Positions 34,087-42,890 of a stretch of 64,000 nt of DNA are shown one piece after another (the stretch's first letter is position 1; every line of letters starts with the position of its first letter). A model generated the notes under the pieces. The model ran no database searches. It was not told where the DNA came from and worked only from the letters and a program-made list of their open reading frames with translations. The position numbers were made by a program, and so were the translations under genes. The stretch is from Marinihelvus sp963695135 (GTDB lineage Bacteria > Pseudomonadota > Gammaproteobacteria > Xanthomonadales > SZUA-36): positions 1,240,001 through 1,304,000 of the forward strand of contig CAVOGA010000001.1 in the NCBI GenBank assembly GCA_963695135.1, written 5' to 3'.

Positions 34087-36075
34087 ATGAAATCAGAGTT
34101 TTTCTTGCCGCCGGCAGCGGTTTTGCTGTGCTGCTGCCTGTCGTTTTCCGTCCTGGCCCAGGATCAGATTGAGGGCGAGGTTCCGCTTGATAACCTGGAG
34201 GAAGAGCCCGCTGCGCTTGACGACGTGGTCGTGACCGCCTCCCTGGCGCCGCTCTCGGCGCGGGATGTCGGCAGCTCGATCACCGTGATCACGCGCGAGG
34301 AGATCGAGCAGCGCCAGGTGAAGTTTGTCGGCGACCTGTTGCGTGATGTGCCGGGTTTTAACGTCAGCCAGGCCGGCGGTCCCGGCGCGCAGACCCAGGT
34401 GCGCGTGCGCGGGTCCGAGGCCAACCAGGTGCTGGTGCTGATCGATGGCATCCGCGCCAACGATCCGGCGGCGGCCGATGAGTTCCAGTGGCAGTATGCG
34501 CTGACCTCCGACGTGGAGCGCATCGAGATTGTCCGCGGCCCGCAGAGCTCCATCTGGGGTTCCGATGCGGTGGCCGGGGTCATCAATATCATCCGCAAAA
34601 AGGATGCCCCGGCCAGCTACCTGGCGGGTACGGCGGAATTTGGCAGTTTTAGCACCACCGACCTGGCCGTCGATGGCGCCTGGTCCAACAGCGCTGTGCG
34701 CCTGCGTGGCGGGCTGGCGTACTACGAGTCCGATGGCATTACTGCGGCGCTGGCCGGCACCGAGAAAGACGGCACCGACAACACCACCGCCAACCTGGGC
34801 CTGGAGTGGGACATTACCGCGGCGATCGAACTGCTGGCCTCCGTGCAGTCTGTCGATGCCAGCAATCAATTTGACGACTTCGATTTCTTCGGAACCGGCC
34901 TGCCGGTGGACGCGGACCGGGTGACGGACGCGGAGCAGGCCTACTGGCGCGCTGAACTGCGCTTTGCACCGGAGGACAGCATCTGGAGCGGCAACCTGTC
35001 AGTGAACTACACGGATACGGACAACACGAACATTTACGATGGTGCGTTCAACAGCTCGACAGCCGCTGAGACCCTGGAGTTTCGCGGGCGCGCCAGCGCT
35101 CTGCTGGAAGGGCCGGGCGGCGGCCAGCACCGCTTCACCGCGGCGCTGGACTACCAGGAGCTGGATTTCTCCCAGCGTGGTATCGCCTCCGATTTTGGCG
35201 ATCCGAACCAGGACCAGACCCAGGACATCACCGGCCTGGCCGGCGAGTACGTGGGACAGCCCTTCGACAAGCTGACCTGGACCCTGTCTGCACGCCATGA
35301 CGACAACAGCGACTTCAAGGACATCAATACCTGGCAGGTCGCCGGCAGCTACCAGCTGAGCAGCGCCGTCCGCCTGCGGGGTTCTTATGGCACCGGCTCC
35401 AAGACCCCGACCTTTACCGAGCGCTATGGTTTTTTCGAGGATTTCTTTATCGGCAACCCGGACCTGAAGCCGGAGGAGTCCCGCGGCTGGGAACTGGGCG
35501 TCGATACGGACTGGCTGGGCGGCAAGCTGACTGCCGGCCTGGCGTACTTCGACATGGTGCTGGAGGATGAGATCAACGGCTTTGTCTTTGACCCGGCGCA
35601 GGGCGCCTTCACGGCCATCAACCGGGAACAGGACAGTGTCCGCAAGGGCGTGGAAGTGGTTCTGACCGCCCGTCTCCTGGACAGCCTGTCCCTGAGCGCC
35701 AATTACACCTATACCGACGCCACCGAGCCGGGCGAGGTCGGCAATGATCTGGTGGAGATTCGCCGGCCCCGGAATATGGCCAGCTTCACCGCCAACTGGC
35801 GCTTTGCCCAGGACCGGGCCAACCTGAACCTGAACCTGAACTACACCGGTGCGCAGCTGGACACGTTTTTTGACCCGCAGACTTTCGTCAGCGAGCAGGT
35901 TGAACTGGACGACTACCTGGTGGCGGACCTGGCCGGCGCCTGGCGCCTGACCGGTTCACTGGAACTGGTGGCGCGCATCACCAACCTGACCGACGAGGAC
36001 TACCAGGAGGTGCTGGGCTTTGCGCGGCCGGGACGCGCCTATTACGGCGGCATTCGCGGACGCTTTGATTTCTGA
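34087..36075 (+). CDS. btuB: BtuB-like TonB-dependent cobalamin receptor
   Basis: This is an outer-membrane receptor for cobalamin or a related corrinoid. It has a signal peptide ending SFSVLAQ (about residue 25), a TonB box region DDVVVTAS, a plug domain (about 45-160, with LLRDVPGFNVSQ and VRGSEANQVLVLIDG) and a 22-strand barrel ending in the aromatic residue Phe (RGRFDF). It has 662 residues. The cobalamin riboswitch directly upstream is strong evidence for the substrate. A 52-bp palindrome follows the stop by 25 bp. Confidence 0.9.
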   Translation: MKSEFFLPPAAVLLCCCLSFSVLAQDQIEGEVPLDNLEEEPAALDDVVVTASLAPLSARDVGSSITVITREEIEQRQVKFVGDLLRDVPGFNVSQAGGPGAQTQVRVRGSEANQVLVLIDGIRANDPAAADEFQWQYALTSDVERIEIVRGPQSSIWGSDAVAGVINIIRKKDAPASYLAGTAEFGSFSTTDLAVDGAWSNSAVRLRGGLAYYESDGITAALAGTEKDGTDNTTANLGLEWDITAAIELLASVQSVDASNQFDDFDFFGTGLPVDADRVTDAEQAYWRAELRFAPEDSIWSGNLSVNYTDTDNTNIYDGAFNSSTAAETLEFRGRASALLEGPGGGQHRFTAALDYQELDFSQRGIASDFGDPNQDQTQDITGLAGEYVGQPFDKLTWTLSARHDDNSDFKDINTWQVAGSYQLSSAVRLRGSYGTGSKTPTFTERYGFFEDFFIGNPDLKPEESRGWELGVDTDWLGGKLTAGLAYFDMVLEDEINGFVFDPAQGAFTAINREQDSVRKGVEVVLTARLLDSLSLSANYTYTDATEPGEVGNDLVEIRRPRNMASFTANWRFAQDRANLNLNLNYTGAQLDTFFDPQTFVSEQVELDDYLVADLAGAWRLTGSLELVARITNLTDEDYQEVLGFARPGRAYYGGIRGRFDF

Positions 36076-36100
36076 CCGGCGAGTGGTGGGGGGGAGTGAT

Positions 36101-36152
36101 GGGGTCAGAGTAAAGGGTCAGAGTCGCGACTCTGACCCTTTACTCTGACCCC
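36101..36152. repeat. 52-bp perfect palindrome, copy 1
   Basis: The 26-bp arm at 36101-36126 begins GGGGTCAGAGTAAAGGG and ends GAGTCG; its exact reverse complement fills 36127-36152 with no spacer. Each arm itself contains two GGGTCAGAGT units. A nearly identical copy lies at 37507-37558, about 1.4 kb away. Such GGGGTCAGAGT repeats are reminiscent of REP-type elements mobilised by Y1 transposases, but no transposase is nearby. It overlaps the 3' end of the minus-strand gene that converges on btuB, so it may also terminate transcription. Confidence 0.85.
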
Positions 36153-36610
36153 TGCGTTGCCTGCGCATCGAGGGCTTCAGCCGCAGCCAGCAGGGCGTTC
36201 CAGCCACGGGGCTGGCCATCTTCCGGGGTCTGTCGCCACAGGCTGACCAGTTCCTGCTGCACCGCCTCGTCCAGCTGGCGTATGTCTTCGCAGCGGCTGG
36301 GATCGAGGGCGAAAAGACTGGGATCGACGGCGTATGCACGGGCTCGCGAAATTCCGATAGGCGGCCAATTCGCCAAGGCTGGAATAGTCCTGGATATGGG
36401 TTCGATAGTATCCGGTGGCATTGCGGCGAGCACGTTCCAGTTTGTGACTGAATTCCACGTTTGACATTCTAAAACCATTGCATTGCGCCAACCCCGCCAG
36501 CGATTAGGGTCAGTTGCCTGACCGGATGCCTTGCCGGCAGGATAGAACGCGGCATCACGCAGGCTATTACCAAGCATGTAGGTCATCACAGTGCGGCCGT
36601 TTTCAATCAT
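36140..36610 (-). CDS. Hypothetical protein in palindrome-bracketed cassette, possibly frameshifted
   Basis: I do not recognise this gene. The frame from ATG 36610 runs about 156 residues to 36140 and overlaps the restored stop of the upstream gene. Its ends look protein-like (TYMLGNSLRDAAFYPAGK at the start; DPSRCEDIRQLDEAVQQELVSLW near the end). In the middle, a different frame from ATG 36467 (NVEFSHKLERARRNATGYYR, then a GELAAYRNF segment) looks better and would rejoin near 36355 by one indel. The stop lies inside the palindrome. The exact gene model is uncertain. Confidence 0.45.
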   Translation of the reverse strand: MIENGRTVMTYMLGNSLRDAAFYPAGKASGQATDPNRWRGWRNAMVLECQTWNSVTNWNVLAAMPPDTIEPISRTIPALANWPPIGISRARAYAVDPSLFALDPSRCEDIRQLDEAVQQELVSLWRQTPEDGQPRGWNALLAAAEALDAQATQGSE

Positions 36611-37470
36611 CAATATCTGCAAGTGTCAGGCATGCCGCCATCAGTTGATCATCGCTGTCTTCCAAGGCCTGTCGGCAGCGCCCGATAACCGGCACGAATA
36701 CTTGAGCCCATGGTTGGCTGTTGAATGCCGATCAGCGTAAGGCTTGGCTCGCCTGCCGGATCCTTCATATACGGACTCATGTCAAACTCATCCCAGGCCT
36801 CCCGCAGCGGTTCGCCGGGCAAGGGCGGGGGATGGTTCAGGGCATAGGCGCTGATTTCCAGATAAGCGGCGTATTGCCCGTCCGAATAATGCGCATTGAA
36901 ATCTTCAGCGCCAGCAGCGGCCAGTATCCATTCACGCCCGTCGCAGGGCATCTCGTATTCGACGGAGTAAAACTCCGGCATCGGCAACAAATAGTAGAAG
37001 GCGTTGTCCGGCTCCAACGCCAGCAGGCTTTGGCTTAGCTCATCCTTTTCACAGACAAAGGCCTCGTCATCGGCGTGACGCTCCTTTCGATAGCGTTTAA
37101 GCAGTAAGGCCGGGTTGTCAGTGGCCTCCCAGATTGCCTGTTCCCAGACCAGTGCAGGGGACAACCATTCGCCGTTAACCCGGCAGTCCGCATCGTTCGC
37201 CCCGATCGCAGCTTCTGCCGCCAGTACGCGCACTTCCGGCTCATCCGACTGCATCAGCTGACACCAGAGCCCCTCGTACCAGGCACGCTCCTGCGCCTCG
37301 TAGCTGGCCTGCAGTTCGCTGAGTTCCGGGCTGTTGGCAATGCGTTCTTCCAGGGCGTCGAAATCTGCCCCGGCGGACTCACTGGCCGCGACATTCAGCG
37401 TGATCAGCGCGGAGCAGCCGACACCAAACACAACGCGCAGATATCGCAAAGAATTGAATTGGTGAAACAT
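36603..37470 (-). CDS. Secreted hypothetical protein with a probable C-terminal frameshift
   Basis: The N terminus (LRYLRVVFGVGCSALITLNVAASES) looks like a signal peptide. The mature part is acidic and helical with several cysteines (WCQLM, DADCRVNGEW, FVCEKDE, MPCDGREW). The uninterrupted frame stops at 36649 after an unlikely tail. Removing one A near 36716 leads instead to WAQVFVPVIGRCRQALEDSD and a natural end at 36603, giving 288 residues. No known domain is recognised. It forms an overlapping pair with the 36140-36610 gene, the two bracketed by matching palindromes. Confidence 0.6.
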
Positions 37471-37480
37471 GCCGCCTCCC

Positions 37481-37558
37481 TGAGTTGCGGGGTCAGAGTG
37501 AGTTGTGGGGTCAGAGTAAAGGGTCAGAGTCCCGACTCTGACCCTTTACTCTGACCCC
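37481..37558. repeat. 52-bp palindrome, copy 2, with an 18-bp tandem repeat beside it
   Basis: The palindrome fills 37507-37558 and matches the copy at 36101-36152 except at the centre (CC in place of CG). Just left of it, TGAGTTGCGGGGTCAGAG (37481-37498) is repeated as TGAGTTGTGGGGTCAGAG (37499-37516), running into the palindrome. It ends 4 bp from the stop of the glycosyltransferase gene, so it may act as that gene's terminator. Confidence 0.85.
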
Positions 37559-37562
37559 CAGT

Positions 37563-38633
37563 CTATCGCCGTGCCACGGCCCGCTCCAGCTGCCCGATCA
37601 CCTCATCAACCTGGATCAGCTCCATCACACCGGGTTCCTCGATACGGTGTCCCCAGCGCAGCGCCTCCGGCTCCTTGTGGCGAAAGCGCCGGGCGGCTTC
37701 CGGGTAATGGTCCACGCACAGGTCCAGGGAGCGATAGGGGCCGCTGCGAATCGACCAGGTGGCGGCGTGCAGGCCGACGACCGGGGTTCCCACGGCGGAG
37801 GCCATGTGCGCCGGACCGGCGTCCGGGGTCAGCACCACGGTGGCGCGTTCCAGCATGGCGAGCAGCTGCGTAAGCGTGTCCTTGCCGACCAGGTTGATGG
37901 CCGGGGCGCTCATGAGGGATTCGATGTTGGCCGCCGTGCGCCGTTCCAGCTCACTGGGGCCGCCGCTAAGCACCACGCGCATGCCCAGCTCGTGCACCGC
38001 GTGGTCGGCGACGGCGGCGTAGCGCTCGTCCAGCCAGTTGCGCAGCGGGTGACTGGAGCAGGGGCTGATCAGCAGGGTGGGCTGTCCGCCGGGCATCTGT
38101 TCTGCGGCCCAGGCGCGGTCCTCATCGCCGATGGGCAGGTCCCAGACCGGCGTGTCTACTTCCACGCCCAGCGCCCGCGGAAACTCCAGGAAACCCTGCA
38201 CCTGGTGCTGGAAGGGTACGCTGGCCACCTGGCAGTTGGTGAACCAGGTGTGCCGGTCGCGGGAACGCGCCTGGTCCCAGCCCAGGCGGATTGGCGCTTT
38301 GACCAGGCGGCTGAGCAGGTTGGCGCGCAGGGCCACCTGCATGTGCAGCAGCAGGTCATAGCGCCGGCTGCCCAGGTGGTCGCGCAGCGCGCGCACGGCG
38401 GGCAGGCCGCCGCGCTTGTCAAAGACAATGAAATCGACCCCCTCGAGCCGGCCCAGCAGCAGGTGCTCAAGTTTGCCGATAATCCAGGTAATCCGGGCCT
38501 GGGGCCAGGCGTCGCGCAGGGCCCGGACCACGGGCACCGTGTGGGTCGCGTCGCCGAGGGCGGAAAGCCGGAACAGACAGATGTTGTCCGGGGGTCGGTC
38601 CATACGCACAATAGGCGCCGAGGTCTCACCCAT
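37563..38633 (-). CDS. Glycosyltransferase family 9 (heptosyltransferase-like)
   Basis: GT9 enzymes transfer heptose or similar sugars in lipopolysaccharide core assembly. ICLFRLSALGDATHTVPVVRALR is the N-terminal GT-B motif of the family, and LTPDAGPAHMASAVGTPVVGLHAAT is the C-terminal nucleotide-sugar binding motif. About 356 residues are encoded from ATG 38633; ATGs at 38648 and 38603 are alternatives. It is divergent from kdkA with overlapping starts, and both concern the LPS inner core. Assignment to WaaC or WaaF is not possible. Confidence 0.85.
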   Translation of the reverse strand: MGETSAPIVRMDRPPDNICLFRLSALGDATHTVPVVRALRDAWPQARITWIIGKLEHLLLGRLEGVDFIVFDKRGGLPAVRALRDHLGSRRYDLLLHMQVALRANLLSRLVKAPIRLGWDQARSRDRHTWFTNCQVASVPFQHQVQGFLEFPRALGVEVDTPVWDLPIGDEDRAWAAEQMPGGQPTLLISPCSSHPLRNWLDERYAAVADHAVHELGMRVVLSGGPSELERRTAANIESLMSAPAINLVGKDTLTQLLAMLERATVVLTPDAGPAHMASAVGTPVVGLHAATWSIRSGPYRSLDLCVDHYPEAARRFRHKEPEALRWGHRIEEPGVMELIQVDEVIGQLERAVARR

Positions 38634-39333
38634 GAAGCCAGTCATCATTCAGCAAGATTCGCGGGCTATTGTATATGACGCCGACGCGCTGCCCGCCGTC
38701 GGGGCGGAGCTGTTCGAGCCGGGGTACTGGCGGGAGCAGGACGCCCTGAGCGGCTCGGCGCCCGGGCGGGGCACCACCTGGTTTGTTGATGCCCCCTGGG
38801 GCGCCAGCGTGCTGCGCCGTTACCGGCGTGGGGGCATGGCAGCGAGGGCCAGCAAGGATCGTTACCTTTTCACCGGCTGGGAACGGACCCGGCCCTTCCG
38901 CGAGTTCCGTGTGCTGGAGGCCATGGCGGCAGACGGCCTGCGGGTGCCGGTGCCGCTGGCGGCCATCGCGGAACGCCATGGTGTGAGCTACACGGCGGCT
39001 TTGCTGACCCGGCGTATCGCGCCGGCGCGGGCGCTGGTGGAGCATTTCGACAACGAGGCATTTGACTGGCAGCGGCTCGGCGCCGAGCTGCGGACTTTTT
39101 TTCAGGCGGGCATGAGGCACGCGGACTTGAACGCACGAAATATTCTGATTCATGACGACACGCGGGCGGCCTGGGTGATTGACCTCGACGCCTCGCACTA
39201 TGACCCGGCGCGGCCGGTGGATGGCGCGGAGCAGCTTGAGCGCCTCAGGCGCTCCCTGGACAAGCTCTGGCCTGCAGACAACCCGCGCCTGGAAAACGCA
39301 TGGTCCGCGCTGTTGCAAGGCAGCGCCCCGTGA
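38632..39333 (+). CDS. kdkA: 3-deoxy-D-manno-octulosonic acid kinase KdkA
   Basis: KdkA phosphorylates Kdo in the LPS core, using a protein-kinase-like fold. The 233-residue protein shows the phosphate-binding YRRGGMAARASKDRYLFTG region and the catalytic loop MRHADLNARNILI, followed by WVIDLDAS (the DFG-equivalent). Length and motifs match the family. The start overlaps the divergent GT9 gene, and the stop overlaps the next gene's GTG. Confidence 0.9.
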   Translation: MKPVIIQQDSRAIVYDADALPAVGAELFEPGYWREQDALSGSAPGRGTTWFVDAPWGASVLRRYRRGGMAARASKDRYLFTGWERTRPFREFRVLEAMAADGLRVPVPLAAIAERHGVSYTAALLTRRIAPARALVEHFDNEAFDWQRLGAELRTFFQAGMRHADLNARNILIHDDTRAAWVIDLDASHYDPARPVDGAEQLERLRRSLDKLWPADNPRLENAWSALLQGSAP

Positions 39334-39869
39334 GCCGTCCGAGTCACAGCGCTATCGAATCGCCGCGGATGTTCCTGGTGCCCGCCACCGCGGAGCTGAC
39401 CCAGGCGGACCTGGACGGCCACCAGGCGCTTGGCGCTGCCCTGGGTGTCAGCGTGCCGGGGGAATGGCCGCCGGAGCTCTATTCACGGCCGGCCCTGGCC
39501 GCCGTGCTGCAGCAGCTGCGCGACCGCGCCGAGCATGGCTGGAGCACCTGGTACCTCGTGGGGCGCGGGCCCGGCGAGGGTCTGATCGGGGTTTGCGGCT
39601 TCAAGGGACGGCCGGACGCCAACGGTTCGGTGGAAATCTCCTACTCGATCCTGGACTCCTTCCGCAATGACGGTTACGCGAGCGAGGCCGTGCACCGGCT
39701 GGTGGACTGGGCTTTCGGTCACGCCCGGGTCAGGCAGGTGACGGCGGAGACCATGCCGCACCTGCGCCAGTCGATCCGGGTGCTGGAAAAGAACGGCTTT
39801 CGGCATGCAGGCAAAGGCAGCGAGTACGGCGTCGTGCGCTACGTGCTGGAGCGGACGCGCCTCGCCTGA
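39330..39869 (+). CDS. GNAT acetyltransferase (RimJ/RimL-like)
   Basis: This is a GNAT-fold N-acetyltransferase of the RimJ/RimL type. It contains VEISYSILDSFRNDGYASEAVHRLVDWAF, whose NDGYASEA segment is the acetyl-CoA binding loop, and ending SIRVLEKNGFRHAG. The substrate is unknown. A GTG at 39330 overlaps the kdkA stop (GTGA) and gives 179 residues; ATG 39369 is an alternative. The operon-like overlap with kdkA does not by itself suggest an LPS role. Confidence 0.78.
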   Translation: MSRPSHSAIESPRMFLVPATAELTQADLDGHQALGAALGVSVPGEWPPELYSRPALAAVLQQLRDRAEHGWSTWYLVGRGPGEGLIGVCGFKGRPDANGSVEISYSILDSFRNDGYASEAVHRLVDWAFGHARVRQVTAETMPHLRQSIRVLEKNGFRHAGKGSEYGVVRYVLERTRLA

Positions 39870-39897
39870 GGCGCCTCCAGAGCTCAATTAGCGGGCG

Positions 39898-40857
39898 TCA
39901 GTAAGGCCAGACCTCCAGGCCGTGAATCGCGTTGCGGATGTCCTGGGAGAAGTTCACCCGGACCACGTCGCTGCCGGTTTCCAGGTCGTAGATCGAAACG
40001 GTCGAGGGCGATGAGCCGCCGGCGATAAAGCGCTCGTTGATCGCGCACAGGCCGCGGCCGAAGCCCTGGCGGGCGACCTGCTCGTCGCCCAGTTCCAGGT
40101 GGGTAAGCTCCTGCGCATCGTAGCGCGGCACGTCAAAGGTCACGGCGCTGCCGTCGCGCCGGTCGTAACGGACCTTGTCCGCCGCCGTGTCGTTGAACAG
40201 GATGCCGTCGCGGAAGGGGCGGGCGTTGTGCGTGCCCTGGGGCAGTTCGGCGACCAGGCGAACCGTGTTGTCGCTGCCAATGCGCAGCATGCCACCGGAG
40301 CGCAGCCCCGAGACGAACATGCCGGTCTCATTCGCGTACACGTTGTTCAGGTGCAGGCGGTTGGTCGGTTCCGGCCCGTTGGCGCCGCCGGGGCCGTTGA
40401 TGCCGTTCGGGTCGTAGGCAATGCCGTGGTAGCCGTCCTCGTCGCGCACCACGTTGATGGCCCAGAAAAATCGCTGCTGCTCGAGGTTGAAAGCCAGGAT
40501 GCTGTCGTGGCCGGTGGAGGTCAGGTAGAGGTGGTGGTTCAGCACGCAGATTTCGTGGCAATGTTTGAGGTAGGTGCTGCGAAACGAGCGCTTCAGCCGA
40601 AACTGCTGGTCATAGACGAACAGCTCGTCACTGGCCGCCACGTAAATCTCGCCGCCGAAAAACGCGATCCCGCGCAGGCCCCGGTCCCAGCCGCGCCCCT
40701 GCCAGTCGATATCGTCCGTGTTCCAGTCCACCACCTGGCGGATCTCCTGGTTGGCGAAATCCAGCAGGTAGATGCCGCCGTGGCTGTCACCCTGGCGGGC
40801 GCCGCGCACCACGGAGCTGGCGATCAGTGTGGGTAGGGGAAAACCGTTGTCACTCAT
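39898..40857 (-). CDS. Beta-propeller-like protein of unknown function
   Basis: This is a 319-residue soluble protein with repeated strand patterns ending in GIYLLDF, EIYVAASDELFVYD, HLYLTSTGHDSILAFN and STVSIYDLETGSD, as in a beta-propeller. Repeated His/Asp/Asn positions (HCHEICVLNHHLY, NRLHLNNVYANE) could bind a metal or ligand. No signal peptide is seen. It follows dgcA by 36 bp at the end of the aguB-aguA-dgcN-dgcA operon. Function unknown; a sensor or lactonase-like role would be guesswork. Confidence 0.65.
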   Translation of the reverse strand: MSDNGFPLPTLIASSVVRGARQGDSHGGIYLLDFANQEIRQVVDWNTDDIDWQGRGWDRGLRGIAFFGGEIYVAASDELFVYDQQFRLKRSFRSTYLKHCHEICVLNHHLYLTSTGHDSILAFNLEQQRFFWAINVVRDEDGYHGIAYDPNGINGPGGANGPEPTNRLHLNNVYANETGMFVSGLRSGGMLRIGSDNTVRLVAELPQGTHNARPFRDGILFNDTAADKVRYDRRDGSAVTFDVPRYDAQELTHLELGDEQVARQGFGRGLCAINERFIAGGSSPSTVSIYDLETGSDVVRVNFSQDIRNAIHGLEVWPY

Positions 40858-40893
40858 TGATCATTGCTCCTCGGGGAGGGCCGGGCAGTTTTT

Positions 40894-41871
40894 TCAGCCC
40901 CACAGCGCTGCCTCCGGTGGGTGGACGGTTCCCGACTCAAAACGCATGGCCGGCTCGTGGTCCGCACGTTGCCAGAGCGGGCCGTCCAGGTCCACCCAGC
41001 GGCACCGCTGCGCCACCAGGAACGCCGGCGCCATGGCCAGCGAGGAGCCGAGCATGTTGCCGACCATGGTCTCCAGGCCCAGTTGCTGCGCCCGCTCCAG
41101 CATTGCCAGCGCCTCGGTCAGGCCGCCGCACTTGTCGAGCTTGATGTTGACGCCCTGGTAGCGGTCAGCGAGCGAATCCATTTCTGCCAGGGACTGGCAG
41201 GATTCATCCGCGTACAGCGGCACCGCGATCTGCACCTGCGCCAGCGCGGTGTCGGCGCCCCGCGGTAACGGCTGCTCCACCATCGCGACGCCAAGTTCTG
41301 CCAGGTCCTCACCGATGCGCTGCAGCAGGTCTGCAGTCCAGCTGCCGTTCGCATCAATCAGCAGTTGCGCATCCGGACGGGCGGCGCGGATTGCCTGCAG
41401 CCGCTCCAGCACCTGCTCTGAGTCCAGTTTCAGCTTGAGAATCGGGTAGTTTGCGTGGGCCAGCGCCTCGGCCGCCATGGCCCGGGGCTCGTCCAGGGAC
41501 AGGGTGTAAACGGTGGATACCGTTTGCGGGTCCGGCATTCCGGCCAGTTCCCAGGCGCGTTTGCCCTGGCGTTTGCATTCCAGGTCCCAGAGCGCGCAGT
41601 CCACGGCGTTGCGCGCGCCGCCGGGGGGCAGCAGCTCCCGCAGCCCGGCACGGTCGATGCCACGGTCGATCTCCCGGCTGCAGCCCATCACCTGGTGTGA
41701 CATGGACCGGGGGGTTTCCCCGAGGTAATCGACCCCCAGCGCCTCGCCGCGGCCGCGGTGCCCGCCGTCCTCCAGGCAGACCGTAAGGGTCTCAATCGCG
41801 AAGCATTCCTGCTGTGAGGTCACAAAGGGCGCGTTCAGCTCCCAGTGATCTATCGAGAAGGTGACCCTCAT
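40894..41871 (-). CDS. dgcA: N-acetyl-D-glutamate racemase / dipeptide epimerase-type enolase DgcA
   Basis: This belongs to the muconate-lactonising/dipeptide epimerase subgroup of the enolase superfamily. The KxK catalytic lysine motif is ILKLKLD. Metal ligands appear in LIDANGSW, MVEQPLP and LYADESC, and the opposing lysine in VNIKLDKCGG. Paired with a DUF1611 gene, such proteins are known from marine bacteria as DgcA, which turns N-acetyl-D-glutamate into the L form. L-Ala-D/L-Glu epimerase activity is the alternative. It overlaps dgcN by ATGA. Confidence 0.85.
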   Translation of the reverse strand: MRVTFSIDHWELNAPFVTSQQECFAIETLTVCLEDGGHRGRGEALGVDYLGETPRSMSHQVMGCSREIDRGIDRAGLRELLPPGGARNAVDCALWDLECKRQGKRAWELAGMPDPQTVSTVYTLSLDEPRAMAAEALAHANYPILKLKLDSEQVLERLQAIRAARPDAQLLIDANGSWTADLLQRIGEDLAELGVAMVEQPLPRGADTALAQVQIAVPLYADESCQSLAEMDSLADRYQGVNIKLDKCGGLTEALAMLERAQQLGLETMVGNMLGSSLAMAPAFLVAQRCRWVDLDGPLWQRADHEPAMRFESGTVHPPEAALWG

Positions 41872-42890
41872 GCGGTGCCCAGGGCGACGATTTCGCGCAC
41901 CAGCGGTTCTACGCCGAGGGCCACCGGGTCAACCGCGGGCAGCCCGGTAAGCTCACGGGCCTCGGCCAGCGCCGCATCCCGTTCCGCAACGCTCAGGCCG
42001 GCGGTGTTGAGGCTGATCCCGATGCAGCGAACCTTCGGGTTGGTCAGGCGGGCTGCCTCCTCGTAGGTCCGGATGGCGTCTTTCAGGCTCGGAATGGGGT
42101 AGCCGGGATATTCATCGATCGCGCGCCGCCCCGGCTCGTGGCACAGCACCAGCGCATCGGGCTGGCTGCCGTGCAGCAGCCCCAGGGTCACGGCCGCATA
42201 GGCCGGGTGAAACAGGCTGCCCTGGCCCTCAATGACGTCCCAGTGCTCCGGGTCATTGGCGGGGGAGAGCATTTCCGCAGCCCCGGAGAGAAAATCCGCC
42301 ACCACCGCGTCCACGGGAATGCCGGCGCCGGCAATCATGATGCCGGTCTGGCCGGTGGCGCGGAAGCTCGCATCGACCCCCTCGCGCCGCAGGGCGCGGT
42401 GCAGGGCCAGCGCGGTGTATTTTTTTCCGACCGCGCAGTCCGTGCCGACAGTGAGCACCCGCTTGCCGGTGCGCGGCAGGCCGGTGGCCAGCGGAATTTC
42501 GGCCGGTGGCCGGCGTACGTCTACCAGCCGCGAACCGCTGCGGTAGGCCGCGTTGGCGAGGCGGGGAATCGAGTCCAGGGGCGTGTGCAGGCCACTGACC
42601 AGGTCCAGGCCCGCATCCAGTGCGCCGGCCAGGGTGCTTTCCCAGTCAGGCTTCAGCGCCCCGCCGGACGGCGCAATGCCGATCACCACGCTGCGGGCGC
42701 CCGCGCGCCGCGCCTGGCGGATGTCCATATCCGGCAGCCCCGTGTCCACCCGGCAGTTCGGGTAGCGCAACTGGCCGATGCACACTTCCGGACGCCACTC
42801 CACCAGGCCGAGGGCGGTCTTGCAGTCCAGCCGGCTGGTCGCATCGCCAAGAAACAGCAGGTACGGTGGTTTCAGGGTCGCGCGGTTCAT
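41868..42890 (-). CDS. dgcN: DUF1611 protein, probable D-glutamate N-acetyltransferase DgcN
   Basis: The 340-residue DUF1611 protein has an N-terminal domain (FLGDATSRLDCKTALGL) and a P-loop-like domain with VGTDCAVGKKYTALAL near residue 160. ATGQTGIMIAG and VIEGQGSLFHPAYAAV are further family motifs. In the DgcN-DgcA pathway this enzyme N-acetylates D-glutamate. Adjacency to dgcA with an ATGA overlap supports that reading over older annotations as a kinase-like hypothetical. It also overlaps aguA. Confidence 0.83.
   Translation of the reverse strand: MNRATLKPPYLLFLGDATSRLDCKTALGLVEWRPEVCIGQLRYPNCRVDTGLPDMDIRQARRAGARSVVIGIAPSGGALKPDWESTLAGALDAGLDLVSGLHTPLDSIPRLANAAYRSGSRLVDVRRPPAEIPLATGLPRTGKRVLTVGTDCAVGKKYTALALHRALRREGVDASFRATGQTGIMIAGAGIPVDAVVADFLSGAAEMLSPANDPEHWDVIEGQGSLFHPAYAAVTLGLLHGSQPDALVLCHEPGRRAIDEYPGYPIPSLKDAIRTYEEAARLTNPKVRCIGISLNTAGLSVAERDAALAEARELTGLPAVDPVALGVEPLVREIVALGTA

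Noticed and set aside
34093..34869. 258-codon minus-strand frame opposite btuB
   Set aside because: It is antisense to the riboswitch-controlled receptor gene and shows no coding features.
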